From: 2-02-FULL-55-14 sp964581115 | GTDB taxonomy: Bacteria > Bacteroidota > Ignavibacteria > UBA10030 | Assembly (NCBI GenBank): GCA_964581115.1 | Contig: CAZOMY010000031.1 | Coordinates: 1-35,022 of the forward strand | Length of the DNA: 35,022 nt | Direction: 5' to 3' | Shown here: one piece after another, positions 6,560-15,800 of the stretch | Layout: each line of letters opens with the position of its first letter | Position numbering within the stretch: position 1 is the first letter of the stretch | Position numbers and translations under genes: made by a program | Notes under the pieces: generated by a model | Databases searched by the model: none | The model's input: only the letters and a program-made list of their open reading frames with translations | Told to the model about the DNA's origin: nothing

Positions 6560-7999
6560 ATGACACCACCAGAAGGCCTTGAACCAGAGTTGGCCGTACC
6601 ATCTCCCACGCCCGAGCAACAGTCGGCTGGATCGACGGTGTGGCAAGATCGCACGAGGGGCCGGAAACTGGCGAGTTACTGGTTGGCGACGAGCATTGTA
6701 GGAGCATTTGCCATTGCCACCACGCTGGGGATCCCTCGTCTGCTGCTCCCGGTCGCTCTACTCCTAGTGTATTCGTGGCTGGGGTATCGCCATGTTCAAC
6801 GGGCAGGTGGCTTCGTCGCGCTCAGAAGCGCGCGAGTATCGCAACTCGCAGATTCATTGTACTTCCTTGGATTCTTGTGGACGCTGTTCGCTCTGATCGA
6901 TTCGTTTGTCATTCGACATGTAAGCCAATCCGACGCCGTCTTCCAGTCGTTCGGCTTCGCGCTGGTGACGACGGCAACGGGGATGTTCCTGCGCCTCTTT
7001 ATGTTGCAGTTTGGCTATTCTGAGGAGGATCAGATCGAACTAGGCGAACGCAAGGTGGAAGAGGAAATCGCAAGTTTCTCCGTCGAGCTCAAGGAAGCAC
7101 GCAAGAGCATTGAGGGATTCCGTAAAGAATCGGGAGGCGCTCTTCGGGCTTGGATTACGTCGATGAGTGGCTCGACCGAGGCGCTCCGGCAAGCCGTCCA
7201 TCGAGTGGAGCAACAGACGGTCGCACTAAAAGACGAGTTGATGAAGATGCATACGGCGACCGTTCAACAGACCAACAAGATGGTCGAGTCGTCCTTGGAA
7301 CAATCGACGAAGAGACTCAGCGACTCTGTGAGCGGCCTGCATGCCCAAGTGGATCATCTTACAAAGGATCTGCAGGCAGGCGCAAATACGATTACCAAGA
7401 GCGTCTCACACAACATCGCCAAAATGGATGCGGTTGTGGCAACAGGAATCAAGCAGTTGGATCTCGAGATCAAGGAGAGCGCCGAAGAGATGAAGGGTGG
7501 ATATGCCGAGAGCAGCAAGATCGTTGCGAATGCGTCAAAGGCCTTCGCAGAGAAGCTAGGCCTGCATATGGCAAAGCTGGAGAATGGTCTTGAAAAAGTC
7601 GTCGGACAACTTCAGGCGATCGAGATACCGAAGGACGTTATTGGCACGGCCATTTCGGAAGAGTTAGCGACGGCGACCGAAGGGTTGAAGCGTAGCCTCT
7701 TATCTCTTCAAACGTCGATCGAAGCGTCGGCTGGATCGGTCACGACCATCCTCAACAAACAGCTTGCGGCCGTTGACAACGGCCTGCAGGGGGTGTCAAA
7801 GCAGATCCAATCCATCCGTGTGCCTGCAGACCTTGTGGAAAAGCGATTGGGCGATCAGTTGACGGCCAGCGTATCAGGACTAGTCAAGACCATAAGAGAT
7901 CTTCAGGCAGCCATTGAATCGAACCGAAGCGCTGTGACTGCAAGTGCAAAGCGCAGCACCACGCTGCCGAAAGGCTTTCGCCGCTGGCTCGGATTGTAG
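6560..7999 (+). CDS. TolQ/MotA/ZorA-like membrane protein with long coiled-coil tail, cluster gene 3
   Basis: 479 residues. Four hydrophobic segments (about 40-57, 60-76, 98-117, 129-150) are followed by about 320 residues of charged helix. The third and fourth segments (DSLYFLGFLWTLFALIDSF; FGFALVTTATGMFLRLFML) resemble the channel-lining helix pair of MotA/TolQ/ExbB stators, including the small-residue/Thr stretch before G141. The tail (155-461) lacks Cys and ends in a 65-residue tandem repeat (340-396 and 405-461, both with NGL...I-x-x-I-x-[IV]P-x-D). A stator with a long cytoplasmic tail is the layout of ZorA in Zorya. The partner is the ExbD-like gene 41 bp downstream. The start ATG is 10 bp after the previous stop. 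Assignment as a proton-channel subunit is inferred from pattern and context. Confidence 0.8.
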   Translation: MTPPEGLEPELAVPSPTPEQQSAGSTVWQDRTRGRKLASYWLATSIVGAFAIATTLGIPRLLLPVALLLVYSWLGYRHVQRAGGFVALRSARVSQLADSLYFLGFLWTLFALIDSFVIRHVSQSDAVFQSFGFALVTTATGMFLRLFMLQFGYSEEDQIELGERKVEEEIASFSVELKEARKSIEGFRKESGGALRAWITSMSGSTEALRQAVHRVEQQTVALKDELMKMHTATVQQTNKMVESSLEQSTKRLSDSVSGLHAQVDHLTKDLQAGANTITKSVSHNIAKMDAVVATGIKQLDLEIKESAEEMKGGYAESSKIVANASKAFAEKLGLHMAKLENGLEKVVGQLQAIEIPKDVIGTAISEELATATEGLKRSLLSLQTSIEASAGSVTTILNKQLAAVDNGLQGVSKQIQSIRVPADLVEKRLGDQLTASVSGLVKTIRDLQAAIESNRSAVTASAKRSTTLPKGFRRWLGL

Positions 8000-8040
8000 T
8001 CTTGATGAGACCTGTATCGGTCCGCTGAACTAAGCCAACC

Positions 8041-8700
8041 ATGCGTCTCAAACGGCCAAATCGAACCGACCTCGTCATCAACATGACGCTGGCGGAGACG
8101 TTTTTGCTCTTGCTGTTCGTGGTGTGGTACGCACAGACGGCGGATACAACGACCGGTTCCCGTGAATTGCTCGCTGAACGCATACGAGCATTAGAGGATC
8201 AGAACAAGAAGCTCTCCCACCAGATCGGTCAGATGCAGGATTCGCTTCGCATTCTCCGAGTGAAAATCGACATGTGGCGTCGGATGACGGGACACGATGA
8301 ACCTATGGCTCCGGAAGTATTCGCCGGTTCGAAGGAAAATCTGGAGCGGCAGACCGGCATCATCGACTCCCTTAAGAGAAAGCTGGGATCGGGGATCGGA
8401 AGCTGTTTTGATGACGGCGGATATCTGGCAGATCTATATCCAAACGAAGATGGCACGATCCGCATGGTGTTACTGCGAACGGATCCGCTCAACATCGAGC
8501 GTGTACGGATCGGGCAACCTCCACTGTCGGTCAAGGATTTCAAAGAGATCGGTGAGGCGTATCGAAGATACGGAGCTCAACACAAGCCAGAGTGTCGTTT
8601 TCCGGTAAGGCTTCTTGATAGTGAAAACCTATCCAAGGAGCGCCTGAAGTACTTCCTCGCCCTTTCGAACAACTATTTCCACACCGCTCCTCCCAGATAG
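8041..8700 (+). CDS. ExbD/MotB-like single-span motor partner, cluster gene 4
   Basis: 219 residues. A short basic N-terminus leads into one membrane helix (about 12-31) reading VINMTLAETFLLLLFVVWY. This aligns with the ExbD/TolR signature INVTPxxDxxLVLLIIF, with E19 where the proton-carrying Asp stands. A coiled coil follows (about 40-80), then a soluble, probably periplasmic domain with two Cys (122 and 185) that could form a disulfide. There is no OmpA-type peptidoglycan-binding motif, unlike ZorB and MotB. The order TolQ-like then ExbD-like on one strand matches the usual arrangement of stator pairs. No clear Shine-Dalgarno precedes the ATG. Confidence 0.8.
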   Translation: MRLKRPNRTDLVINMTLAETFLLLLFVVWYAQTADTTTGSRELLAERIRALEDQNKKLSHQIGQMQDSLRILRVKIDMWRRMTGHDEPMAPEVFAGSKENLERQTGIIDSLKRKLGSGIGSCFDDGGYLADLYPNEDGTIRMVLLRTDPLNIERVRIGQPPLSVKDFKEIGEAYRRYGAQHKPECRFPVRLLDSENLSKERLKYFLALSNNYFHTAPPR

Positions 8701-8755
8701 ATTGGATCGCAGTGGAGATGATGACGTCACAGATGTTCTGTAAGTCTCCTCTGAA

Positions 8756-10000
8756 GTGCCTGTTATTCGGAAAGATAGCATAACACACCACGTGGACATT
8801 CATTTTCAGCGGATGCGTGCATGGCTTGCGTCGCGCTTGAATAGCGCGACTTTTGCCGGCATTGGATTCTGGATAGCCGCATTGATTCTCTTGAAGGGGG
8901 CAGATGAGATCTTTGGGGACCTTCTGAAGGCACCCGTGACAGTCCTGCTGTATTCGTTTGCGTTGATTGGGATCGTCGTGGGGCTCGACCTGCTTCTCTA
9001 TGGAATTGCTCCCGCCACGATAGCCGCGGCGGCAAAACGGGTCGAGGAACTTGCCCTGGCACAAGTCGCTGCCAAGGCGGAACGAGTCCGCACCTCAAAA
9101 GCGGCAGGAGACCACAATCTTCTACTGACGGCATTCGGGGCAGGGATTGCCGGAGGCTGGCTGACGCATGCGTTGGGGACTCCGATGGCGTTGACCTTTG
9201 CCGTCGCGATTGTCACCATCTTCTTGCTTATTGACGGCGTGCTTTGGGCGAGGCTGCTGATGGCGCTCGCGTGTTGCATGTTCTTCCCAATGGCTTTGGA
9301 TAGCGAGTATCGAACCATCAGCGCTGCACTTTCAGCAGCGATGTTGGGGGTCATGATCGTGGCATTCTATCCAAGTGCTGGAGAGAAGAAGCGCAAGGCA
9401 AGGACAAGTCTGGCGGCACTGAAGATGATGAAATTCGGCCGGGAAATGCGGTTGTCTTCGCAACGGATCCACCAGTTGATCTTCCCATCAAGAGAGCGAC
9501 GGATGGTTCAGGCCTTGACGGCAGGCGGCATCATTGGGGCGGCGATCCTCCTTGACCCACTGTTCGATTCGATACTTCCCCCGGGAGGCAAAGGCGCTAG
9601 CGAAATCCGGAGCGCGATTGGCCTCCTGCTCGACTACGACGGACTCTCTGCCTTCCTCCTTTATACGGTCATCGTCTTGGGGACCTCATTGACGGACTTC
9701 ACGACTTTTGTAGGTCAATTCGACGGACAGATGGCGCGTACTGAGGTTGGGCGACGCGTGTTCCAGATATACAATTGGGTTGCGATATTCTACATGATGC
9801 TCGGTCCCGTGCTTCTGCTTGCCGGGGTCCTCCTTCTACTCGCCAACTCCAGAAGCGGGCATACTGCTTCTCTAATTCTTGGCCTCCTCGGATTTCCACT
9901 TGTCGTGACGAGGTCATGGAGCACCCTGCTGGCAATGTATAGTCTGCTCTTGGGGGTCCACAAACGAAACGTGAAAGCGGTACATAATGGCGAAGAATAG
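8756..10000 (+). CDS. multi-span membrane protein, cluster gene 5
   Basis: 414 residues from a GTG start; an ATG at 8813 (residue 20) is an equally good start. There are about nine hydrophobic stretches (roughly 32-48, 62-84, 122-140, 144-166, 168-180, 186-205, 253-270, 293-312 and 342-386). An Ala/Lys/Glu-rich helix lies at 86-118 and a basic amphipathic loop at 208-250. No family recognised and no enzymatic motif seen. It lies 55 bp after the ExbD-like gene on the same strand, and its last codons overlap the start of the HsdM-like fragment by 14 bp. I infer that it belongs to the same membrane complex. Confidence 0.82.
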   Translation: MPVIRKDSITHHVDIHFQRMRAWLASRLNSATFAGIGFWIAALILLKGADEIFGDLLKAPVTVLLYSFALIGIVVGLDLLLYGIAPATIAAAAKRVEELALAQVAAKAERVRTSKAAGDHNLLLTAFGAGIAGGWLTHALGTPMALTFAVAIVTIFLLIDGVLWARLLMALACCMFFPMALDSEYRTISAALSAAMLGVMIVAFYPSAGEKKRKARTSLAALKMMKFGREMRLSSQRIHQLIFPSRERRMVQALTAGGIIGAAILLDPLFDSILPPGGKGASEIRSAIGLLLDYDGLSAFLLYTVIVLGTSLTDFTTFVGQFDGQMARTEVGRRVFQIYNWVAIFYMMLGPVLLLAGVLLLLANSRSGHTASLILGLLGFPLVVTRSWSTLLAMYSLLLGVHKRNVKAVHNGEE

Positions 10001-10160
10001 AACTCGCAACAATGGTGCCTCCTCCGCCCCCCTCGGCTTCGAAGCCAAACTCAGGGCCACCCCAGATGCGCCCGAAACAACATGGACGCGAATTCTTCTT
10101 GAAAAGACGGGCGAGTTGTTGATTACGGATTATGCGGGCCCTCTGTTGAATAGCTGCTGA
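9987..10160 (+). pseudogene. HsdM-like N-terminal fragment
   Basis: A 57-codon frame reading MAKNRTRNNGASSAPLGFEA, then KLRATPDAPETTWTRILL, to TGA. The opening, with a basic Lys/Asn-rich leader and then LGFEA-x-L-x-A, is the usual start of type I restriction methyltransferase HsdM. After about 24 residues it diverges and ends. It starts inside the last codons of the upstream gene. I read it as a remnant left by a deletion that removed the rest of a restriction-modification gene. The similarity is short, so this is tentative. Confidence 0.4.
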
Positions 10161-10232
10161 TGCACTTTCCAACCGGAGATAGGCAGTTGCGGACAGCATC
10201 CCACGAGTGGTTGATACAGCACGACAATCGAA

Positions 10233-10466
10233 ATGCTCGAAAAAGACATAGAAAATCTAATCGCCCAGTACCCTGACGAATTCTTTCCAAAGGAAGGGTT
10301 CAAACTTGTTTCGCAACAATTCAACATCAGCGGCCGGCGAATTGACTTGTTGTTCGAAGATAATCACAACTGCGAGATTATCGTTGAAGTCAAGAGGGGA
10401 ATCCTGACCGGGGAGGCCTCTGGGCAGATAGTGGAGTACTATGGCCTCCTCAAGAGCCTGTCGTAA
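10233..10466 (+). CDS. truncated DUF91/NucS-like PD-(D/E)xK nuclease
   Basis: 77 residues. The start MLEKDIENLIAQYPDEFF is the usual opening of DUF91/NucS-type proteins. The nuclease core is visible: G-R-R-I-D38-L-L in the first strand, then IIVE52-V-K54-RG, then the conserved GQ65IVEYYGLL helix. These are the metal-binding D and E-x-K plus the helical Gln of the PD-(D/E)xK fold. Relatives are commonly about 150-250 residues, and here a TAA cuts the protein just after the core helix. It could be a minimal active nuclease or a decayed gene. The coding potential stops here: 10467-10630 holds no gene that I can support. Confidence 0.6.
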   Translation: MLEKDIENLIAQYPDEFFPKEGFKLVSQQFNISGRRIDLLFEDNHNCEIIVEVKRGILTGEASGQIVEYYGLLKSLS

Positions 10467-10630
10467 GTCCCGCAGAGACTTTTTAACCCATTTTTCCTGA
10501 ATTCAGTCAAGGCAATAGACTCATCACGCAGAGATTCTTCCAGGTACCTCGACCTCCCCATCCCGGAGAACTTCGGCGCTAAGTTCAGCGTTTGCAGAAG
10601 TTTCCAGCCCTCTTCTTGCTATCTTGTTCC

Positions 10631-12076
10631 ATGCACATCCTCCTCACCGGTGCCAATGGGTACATCGGCCGGCGACTCCTGCCGGTCCTTCTCGAACAAG
10701 GACATCGCGTGACCGTCGTGGTCCGCGACGCCAACCGCTTCGCCCCTCCACCCGGCGCTGCGGAGCGCGTTACCGTCGTCCAGAAAGACCTCCTCGATCC
10801 CCCCGACGGTACTCCATTTCCGCAGGACGTCGACGTGGCCTTCTTTCTGGTCCACTCGATGAGCTCGACGCAGAAGGACTTCGAATCGCTCGAGCAACGG
10901 ACCGCGACGCACTTCGTCGCCTTGCTGAACCAGACCTCCGCCCGTCAGATCGTCTATCTCGGCGGACTCGCGAACGCCGCCGATCTGAGCAAACACCTGC
11001 AGTCTCGCAAGAGGGTGGAAGATGTGCTCGCCACGGCCCGGGCGCCGCTCACGACGCTCAGGGCCGGCATTATCCTCGGTTCGGGCAGTGCCTCGTTCGA
11101 GATCATGCGCGACCTGGTGGAAAAACTGCCGGTGATGGTTGCACCCCAATGGCTCAACACGCGCTGTCAGCCCATCGCCGTGCGGAACGTGGTGCAGTAC
11201 CTGACGGGCGTCCTCCTCCGGCCGGAAACCTTCGGCCGCACGTTCGACATCGGCGGACCCGACATCCTCAGCTACCGCAACATGCTCCTCGGCATGGCCA
11301 AGGTGCGCGGCCTCAAACGGCTGATCGTCATACTGCCGATCATGACGCCGCGGATCTCGTCGTACTGGCTCTACTTCGTCACCGCCACTTCCTATAACCT
11401 GGCCGTGAACCTCGTCGACAGCATGAAGGTGGAGGTGGTGTGCGCGAACGACGACATTCGTTCGATCGTTCCTCTGGACCTGCTGGGCTTCGACGAAGCG
11501 CTCCGCATTGCCTTCGACCAGATCGAGCATGACAATGTCCTGTCGAGCTGGAAGGATGCCATGGTGGCGGCCCGGTCGAGCTACAGCGTGCGGTCGCACA
11601 TCAATGTCCCTGAGCGTGGCTGCGTCACCGACCGTCAGCGTGTCGCGATCGTCGGGCCGGCGGACCGGGTGCTCGACAACATCTGGAGCATCGGCGGCAG
11701 ACGCGGCTGGTACTATGCGAATTCTCTGTGGGCCGTGCGGGGGTTCATCGACAAGCTCGTCGGGGGCGTGGGCTTACGCCGCGGGAGGACGAACGAGACG
11801 TCCATCCGGACGGGAGATGTGATCGATTTCTGGCGTGTGCTGCACGCGGACCGCCGCGCGAGGCGTCTGCTGTTGTTCGCGGAGATGAAACTGCCGGGAG
11901 AGGCATGGCTGGAGTTCGTGGTCCGGAAAGATGGAGAGCACGAGGTCCTCGAGCAGACCGCCACCTTCAGGCCGAAAGGACTCTTGGGAAGGTTGTACTG
12001 GTACGGTCTGTATCCGTTCCACGTGTTCATCTTTCGCAACATGGCGCGCAATATTGAGATTTTTGGAAGGGAGTGA
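10631..12076 (+). CDS. NAD(P)-binding SDR-family protein with DUF2867 domain
   Basis: 481 residues. An atypical short-chain dehydrogenase/NmrA-like Rossmann domain begins MHILLTGANGYIGRRLL (T-G-x-x-G-x-x-G), with RVTVVVRD at the second strand end. The substrate-binding half includes YLGGLA and LRAGIILGSGSASFEI. The C-terminal part (about 330-480, with VWSIGG-like DNIWSIGGRRGWYYAN and a DVIDFWRVL segment) matches DUF2867. This two-domain layout (YbjT type) is common in Bacteroidota; substrates are unknown. I chose the ATG at 10631 because the TTG at 10592 would add a non-conserved leader. It stands alone on its strand and marks the return to higher G+C chromosome. Confidence 0.92.
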   Translation: MHILLTGANGYIGRRLLPVLLEQGHRVTVVVRDANRFAPPPGAAERVTVVQKDLLDPPDGTPFPQDVDVAFFLVHSMSSTQKDFESLEQRTATHFVALLNQTSARQIVYLGGLANAADLSKHLQSRKRVEDVLATARAPLTTLRAGIILGSGSASFEIMRDLVEKLPVMVAPQWLNTRCQPIAVRNVVQYLTGVLLRPETFGRTFDIGGPDILSYRNMLLGMAKVRGLKRLIVILPIMTPRISSYWLYFVTATSYNLAVNLVDSMKVEVVCANDDIRSIVPLDLLGFDEALRIAFDQIEHDNVLSSWKDAMVAARSSYSVRSHINVPERGCVTDRQRVAIVGPADRVLDNIWSIGGRRGWYYANSLWAVRGFIDKLVGGVGLRRGRTNETSIRTGDVIDFWRVLHADRRARRLLLFAEMKLPGEAWLEFVVRKDGEHEVLEQTATFRPKGLLGRLYWYGLYPFHVFIFRNMARNIEIFGRE

Positions 12077-12452
12077 TCGGCCGGTCAGGGGTAAGGAACT
12101 CCGGGGGTGAATTCTTCTCGCTGGTTCTTCGATCACTCCTTCATCACCTCCTTAGTAGAAAAGGAAGAGAGTTTGTGATTGCGTGTGAATGGTCAGTCGG
12201 GCCCGCCTGCCGAGATTGTCGATTCCCGATCGAGTAGGCAGATGCCGGGTGAGGGGGTGCGTTGAGTGTTTTGTCGAGCGCTCAGCTCTCCTGGAAGCGC
12301 GCGGATGGTGAAATCGGTCGGTCCCCTCCACGCTACTGAGGCCCTCCAATCGGCCTTTGTTGATCTTTATCCCCCTGTTGCTCCTCAGCTCTTTCGGCGG
12401 TACTATGTAGCATTCCCACAGTGATCGATCACGGTGCCTGACAGGAGGACTG
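12077..12452. other. intergenic region without a supported gene
   Basis: 376 bp. The minus-strand ORF at 12152-12466 has no family resemblance and overlaps the start of the small gene at 12453, so I do not call it. I see no clear RNA gene. The 3' part presumably holds the promoter of the small gene. Confidence 0.5.
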
Positions 12453-12626
12453 ATGGCGAAGGTCAACTACGGATTTGAAAAGCGGCAGAAAGAACTCGCC
12501 AAGAAGAAGAAGCGCGAAGAGAAGATGGCGCGCAAGGCCGAGTTGAAGGCGAAGAAGGAATCCGGCGAGCAGCCCGCGGAAGGCGAGAAGCCGGAAGGTG
12601 AGACGACGGAAGAAGGGAAGGCATAG
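12453..12626 (+). CDS. small lysine-rich conserved protein
   Basis: 57 residues, very basic then acidic: it opens MAKVNYGFEKRQKELAKKKK and ends in a Glu/Gly-rich tail. Short proteins that open MAKVN[FY]GFEKRQ[KR]ELAKKKK are widespread in bacteria; their function is unknown to me. An AGGAGG site at 12443-12448 lies five bases before the ATG, which supports real translation. It is monocistronic and convergent with the giant surface protein gene, with a shared hairpin terminator downstream. Confidence 0.8.
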   Translation: MAKVNYGFEKRQKELAKKKKREEKMARKAELKAKKESGEQPAEGEKPEGETTEEGKA

Positions 12627-12751
12627 GGGCATCCACCGTCAGGTGCCGCGATCGCTCTCCATGCGAGGCGAGCGCAACTCCATCGATGCACGCCACTTGC
12701 TGACCGCTCCAATGCGCTTCGGCGCATGATCCGATCGGTCCAGGTGCGACA

Positions 12752-12779
12752 AAAGGCCAGAGCAATGACTCTGGCCTTT
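12752..12779. terminator. bidirectional hairpin terminator
   Basis: Perfect 11-bp stem AAAGGCCAGAG (12752-12762) / CTCTGGCCTTT (12769-12779) with loop CAATGA. It lies between two convergent genes and is flanked by A and T on each side, so it can end transcription from both directions. Confidence 0.85.
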
Positions 12780-12817
12780 CGTATTCTTCCGTGCGTGCCT
12801 CGACGCGCAGCGATCGA

Positions 12818-15800
12818 TCATTTCATCAGGATCATCCTCTTGACGTCCACGAAACGGACGCCGCTCCCTCCGAGTCCCCTGGCTTCCAATCGCACGAAGT
12901 AGACACCGCTGGCCACGCGCGGCGACCACACGGTCCGGTGGTGGCCGGCCATCCGGATGCCCTCCTCCAGCCGTGCGATCTCGCGCCCAAGGATATCGTG
13001 CACCGTCAGACGAACATGGCTGCCCGCCGGCAAGCTGAACCGGATCGTGGTCGAAGGATTGAACGGGTTCGGATAGTTCTGTGCCAGCTCGAACGTCGTG
13101 GGCACGCCTGCGTTCTGCGCGACGCCCGTCGTCGAGCCGTTGCCGCTCAGCGGAATGCGGCGGGGCGATGTGGGCGAGTCGGAATGGTGCACGAGCAGCG
13201 TGTCGACATACGCGCGGAGTGAATCGGGCATGAAGGCGACGACGATCGCCAGCGTGTCGCCGGCCCGCAATCGGGCGACGTCGGGCTCGCGTGCCGCCGA
13301 GAACCAGCGCGTGAGCGTTCGGACGGAGTCGATGCTCAGTACGTCTCCGGCCACGTTCGTCGCGACCATGGAGATCTGCACGGTGTCACCGGGCGCGGCG
13401 CTTCCGAGATTCAGCTGAGCCGTCGACAACGATAGCGTTCCCGCAGGCGCCGTCGGTGCACGCGGCACGATGATCACGACGGTCGAATCCTTGTATCCGC
13501 TGGTCGTGTCGGCCACAATCACGCGGAATATCCCGAGGCTGTCGCCGGCCACGAACCGACCCGAACTGTCCACCGACCCTCCGGAGGCCGTCCATTGTGG
13601 TACGAACGGCCATTCGCGTCCGGTCTGGTCCAACCCGACGGCCGACAGCTGCACAGTATCGCGCGGAAAGATCCGCGACGTATCGCTCAGGAGTGCGACA
13701 TGACGGAGGGAGGGGGTGTAGACGACGACGGTGAACGTGTCGGCCGTGGAGGCCGGCGAGGTCATCGAAGACGCGCTCAGCACGGCGATCGAGGTGTCTC
13801 CGGGCGCGGTCCCTGAAGGGACCATGAGCGTGAGCGCCACGACCGACGGGGTGGAATCTCTCGTCACCACGACATGGCTGGTGACGGTGGCCAGCCAGCC
13901 CGCCTGGTCGGAAGCGCTGACGCTGAACGAGTCATCGGGAGCCGACCAGTTTGCGACGACGGCGGAGACCGTCAGGCTGTCGCCCGGCCGCACGAAGATC
14001 GAGTCGGCACCTGCACCCGCGTAGAGACCGACCGCCGATGAAAGCCACGTGGCCGCCGCAACGGATCCGCTCACCGAACCCGCGGGACCCGCCGGCGATC
14101 CCCACCAGTTATTGTCGGCGAGCACCGAAGCGCCACCCGTCGCGCTCACGCCCGGACCCGTATTGCCGGAAATGTTGCTCCCCTCCACGGTGAAGAGACG
14201 CGGACCGGCGGCTTCAATGCCGGGCCCGCCGTTGCCTGTGACAGAGCTTCCGCGAATGACGCTGACGGGGAATGCCGGCAGGCCGGAGGCATTGCGGAAC
14301 AGGACCCGTTCACCGGCCGAACTGGCGATGATCCTACCGGCCACGCCCCCTTCTCCGTTGTCGCTGACCTGCGTTCCGCTCAGCCGCACGCTCGACGCCG
14401 AGATCCCGTACCCGCCATTTCCAGAGATGCGTCCGCCCGAGAGCCGCGCCGGTCCGGTCGTCCAGACGCCGTGAAGCGCATTGTTCCGGATCAGGGCTCG
14501 GCCGCGAATGACAATACCACCGCCGTGGGCCGCCAGTCCGTTGCGGGCGTTCCCCTCACTCGTGACATTCTCGAGGTCGACAACCGGGCCAAACAGACCA
14601 TCGCCGGCGTCTCCGTCATCCATCCCCGCCCGCCGTCCATTGCTTCGGAGCGTCAGTGCGCCCCGGACCGTCAGCGGTCCATTATTACATACAATGCCGT
14701 CGCCGCCGCTACCCGAGATCTCATGCGAGGCGCCAAGGATCGTCACGCGATCATACGCAAAGATGCCGCGGTCCCGGCTGTTCCTTACCACCGCGTTTCC
14801 GCGGATCAGGATGTTGTCGCGCGACGTGATCCCCGAAGGCTCGTTCTGCTCCAGCAGCACATCCTCGAGGTCGATGCTCTTCTCGGCCATGATGGCGCCG
14901 ACGATGGCATCGCCGTCGGACGAGCCTTCGAAGGCATCATTGCCGCCGATCGTGTTGTTCCGCACCGTCAACTGACCCCTCACCTGGAGCCAACCGTTGG
15001 CGGCCCACAAGGCCTGGTCCTCATTCTCTTCGAAGAGGTGCTGAGTGCCCCGCAGGTCGACATTCTTGATGGCCCACACTCCAGCGCTCACATGTCTGCG
15101 CACCGTCAGGTTACCGTCGACGTAGAGGGACCCGCCGGCCTTGATGCCTCGATAGCCGTTATTCTCCACATGAAGGTCTTCCGTGCGGATCGTGCCGCGG
15201 CCGTTGGTGTAGAGCCCGGAGATCTCGGAATTGAATCGCACAAGCCGGTGCCGCATGACGCCGTTGCCGGCCACGCGCGCCCGCCCGCGAAGGTTGATGT
15301 CTCCGCCCATTGTGTAGATGCCGTGGCTCGAGTTGTTCTCGACCACCAGGTTCGGCAACGGCCCACCGGCGGTGGCCTCAATGGTCAGATGGTCGCTGCT
15401 TCTCGACATCCAGACGCCCGTTCCATCCGTGCGTTGCGAGCCGTTTCCGGAAAAGGCGAAGTGTTCCCCCCGCAGTCGTACGGGGCCGCCGGCACGCAAT
15501 CCGTCAACGGCGTTGTTCAGGGCCTCGAGGCTTCCCAGCAGGTCGATGCCGCTCTCTTCGAGGATCCCTCCGCCATCGTGATGCACGCCGTTGCCGCAGT
15601 TCTGTGCCGCAGTGATATCACCCCGCCCTTGGAGCCATCCGCCAAGCCACAGGCCGGCCACCGTGCGATCGTCGCACACGGTCGCGGTCCGGTCGGTCGA
15701 GGGACCGTTGCCGCTTACGATGATCGGGCCCTCGAGCAGCACGTGGTTCTCCGCGCGGATGCCCGAGCGTCTGTTGGCGTTTGACGTGACCTCGGCGAGC

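Noticed and set aside
3271..10000. Reading the cluster as a standard Tol-Pal or ExbBD uptake locus
   Set aside because: No TolA/TonB, TolB, Pal or TonB-dependent receptor gene is present; the stator-like protein has a long tail unlike TolQ/ExbB, and the partners are novel.
10619..11599. 326-codon minus-strand ORF
   Set aside because: Shadow of the SDR/DUF2867 gene; His/Arg/Glu-rich with no recognisable fold.
12152..12466. 104-codon minus-strand ORF in the 12.1-12.45 kb gap
   Set aside because: No start signal, no family resemblance, and it overlaps the promoter and start of the small lysine-rich gene.
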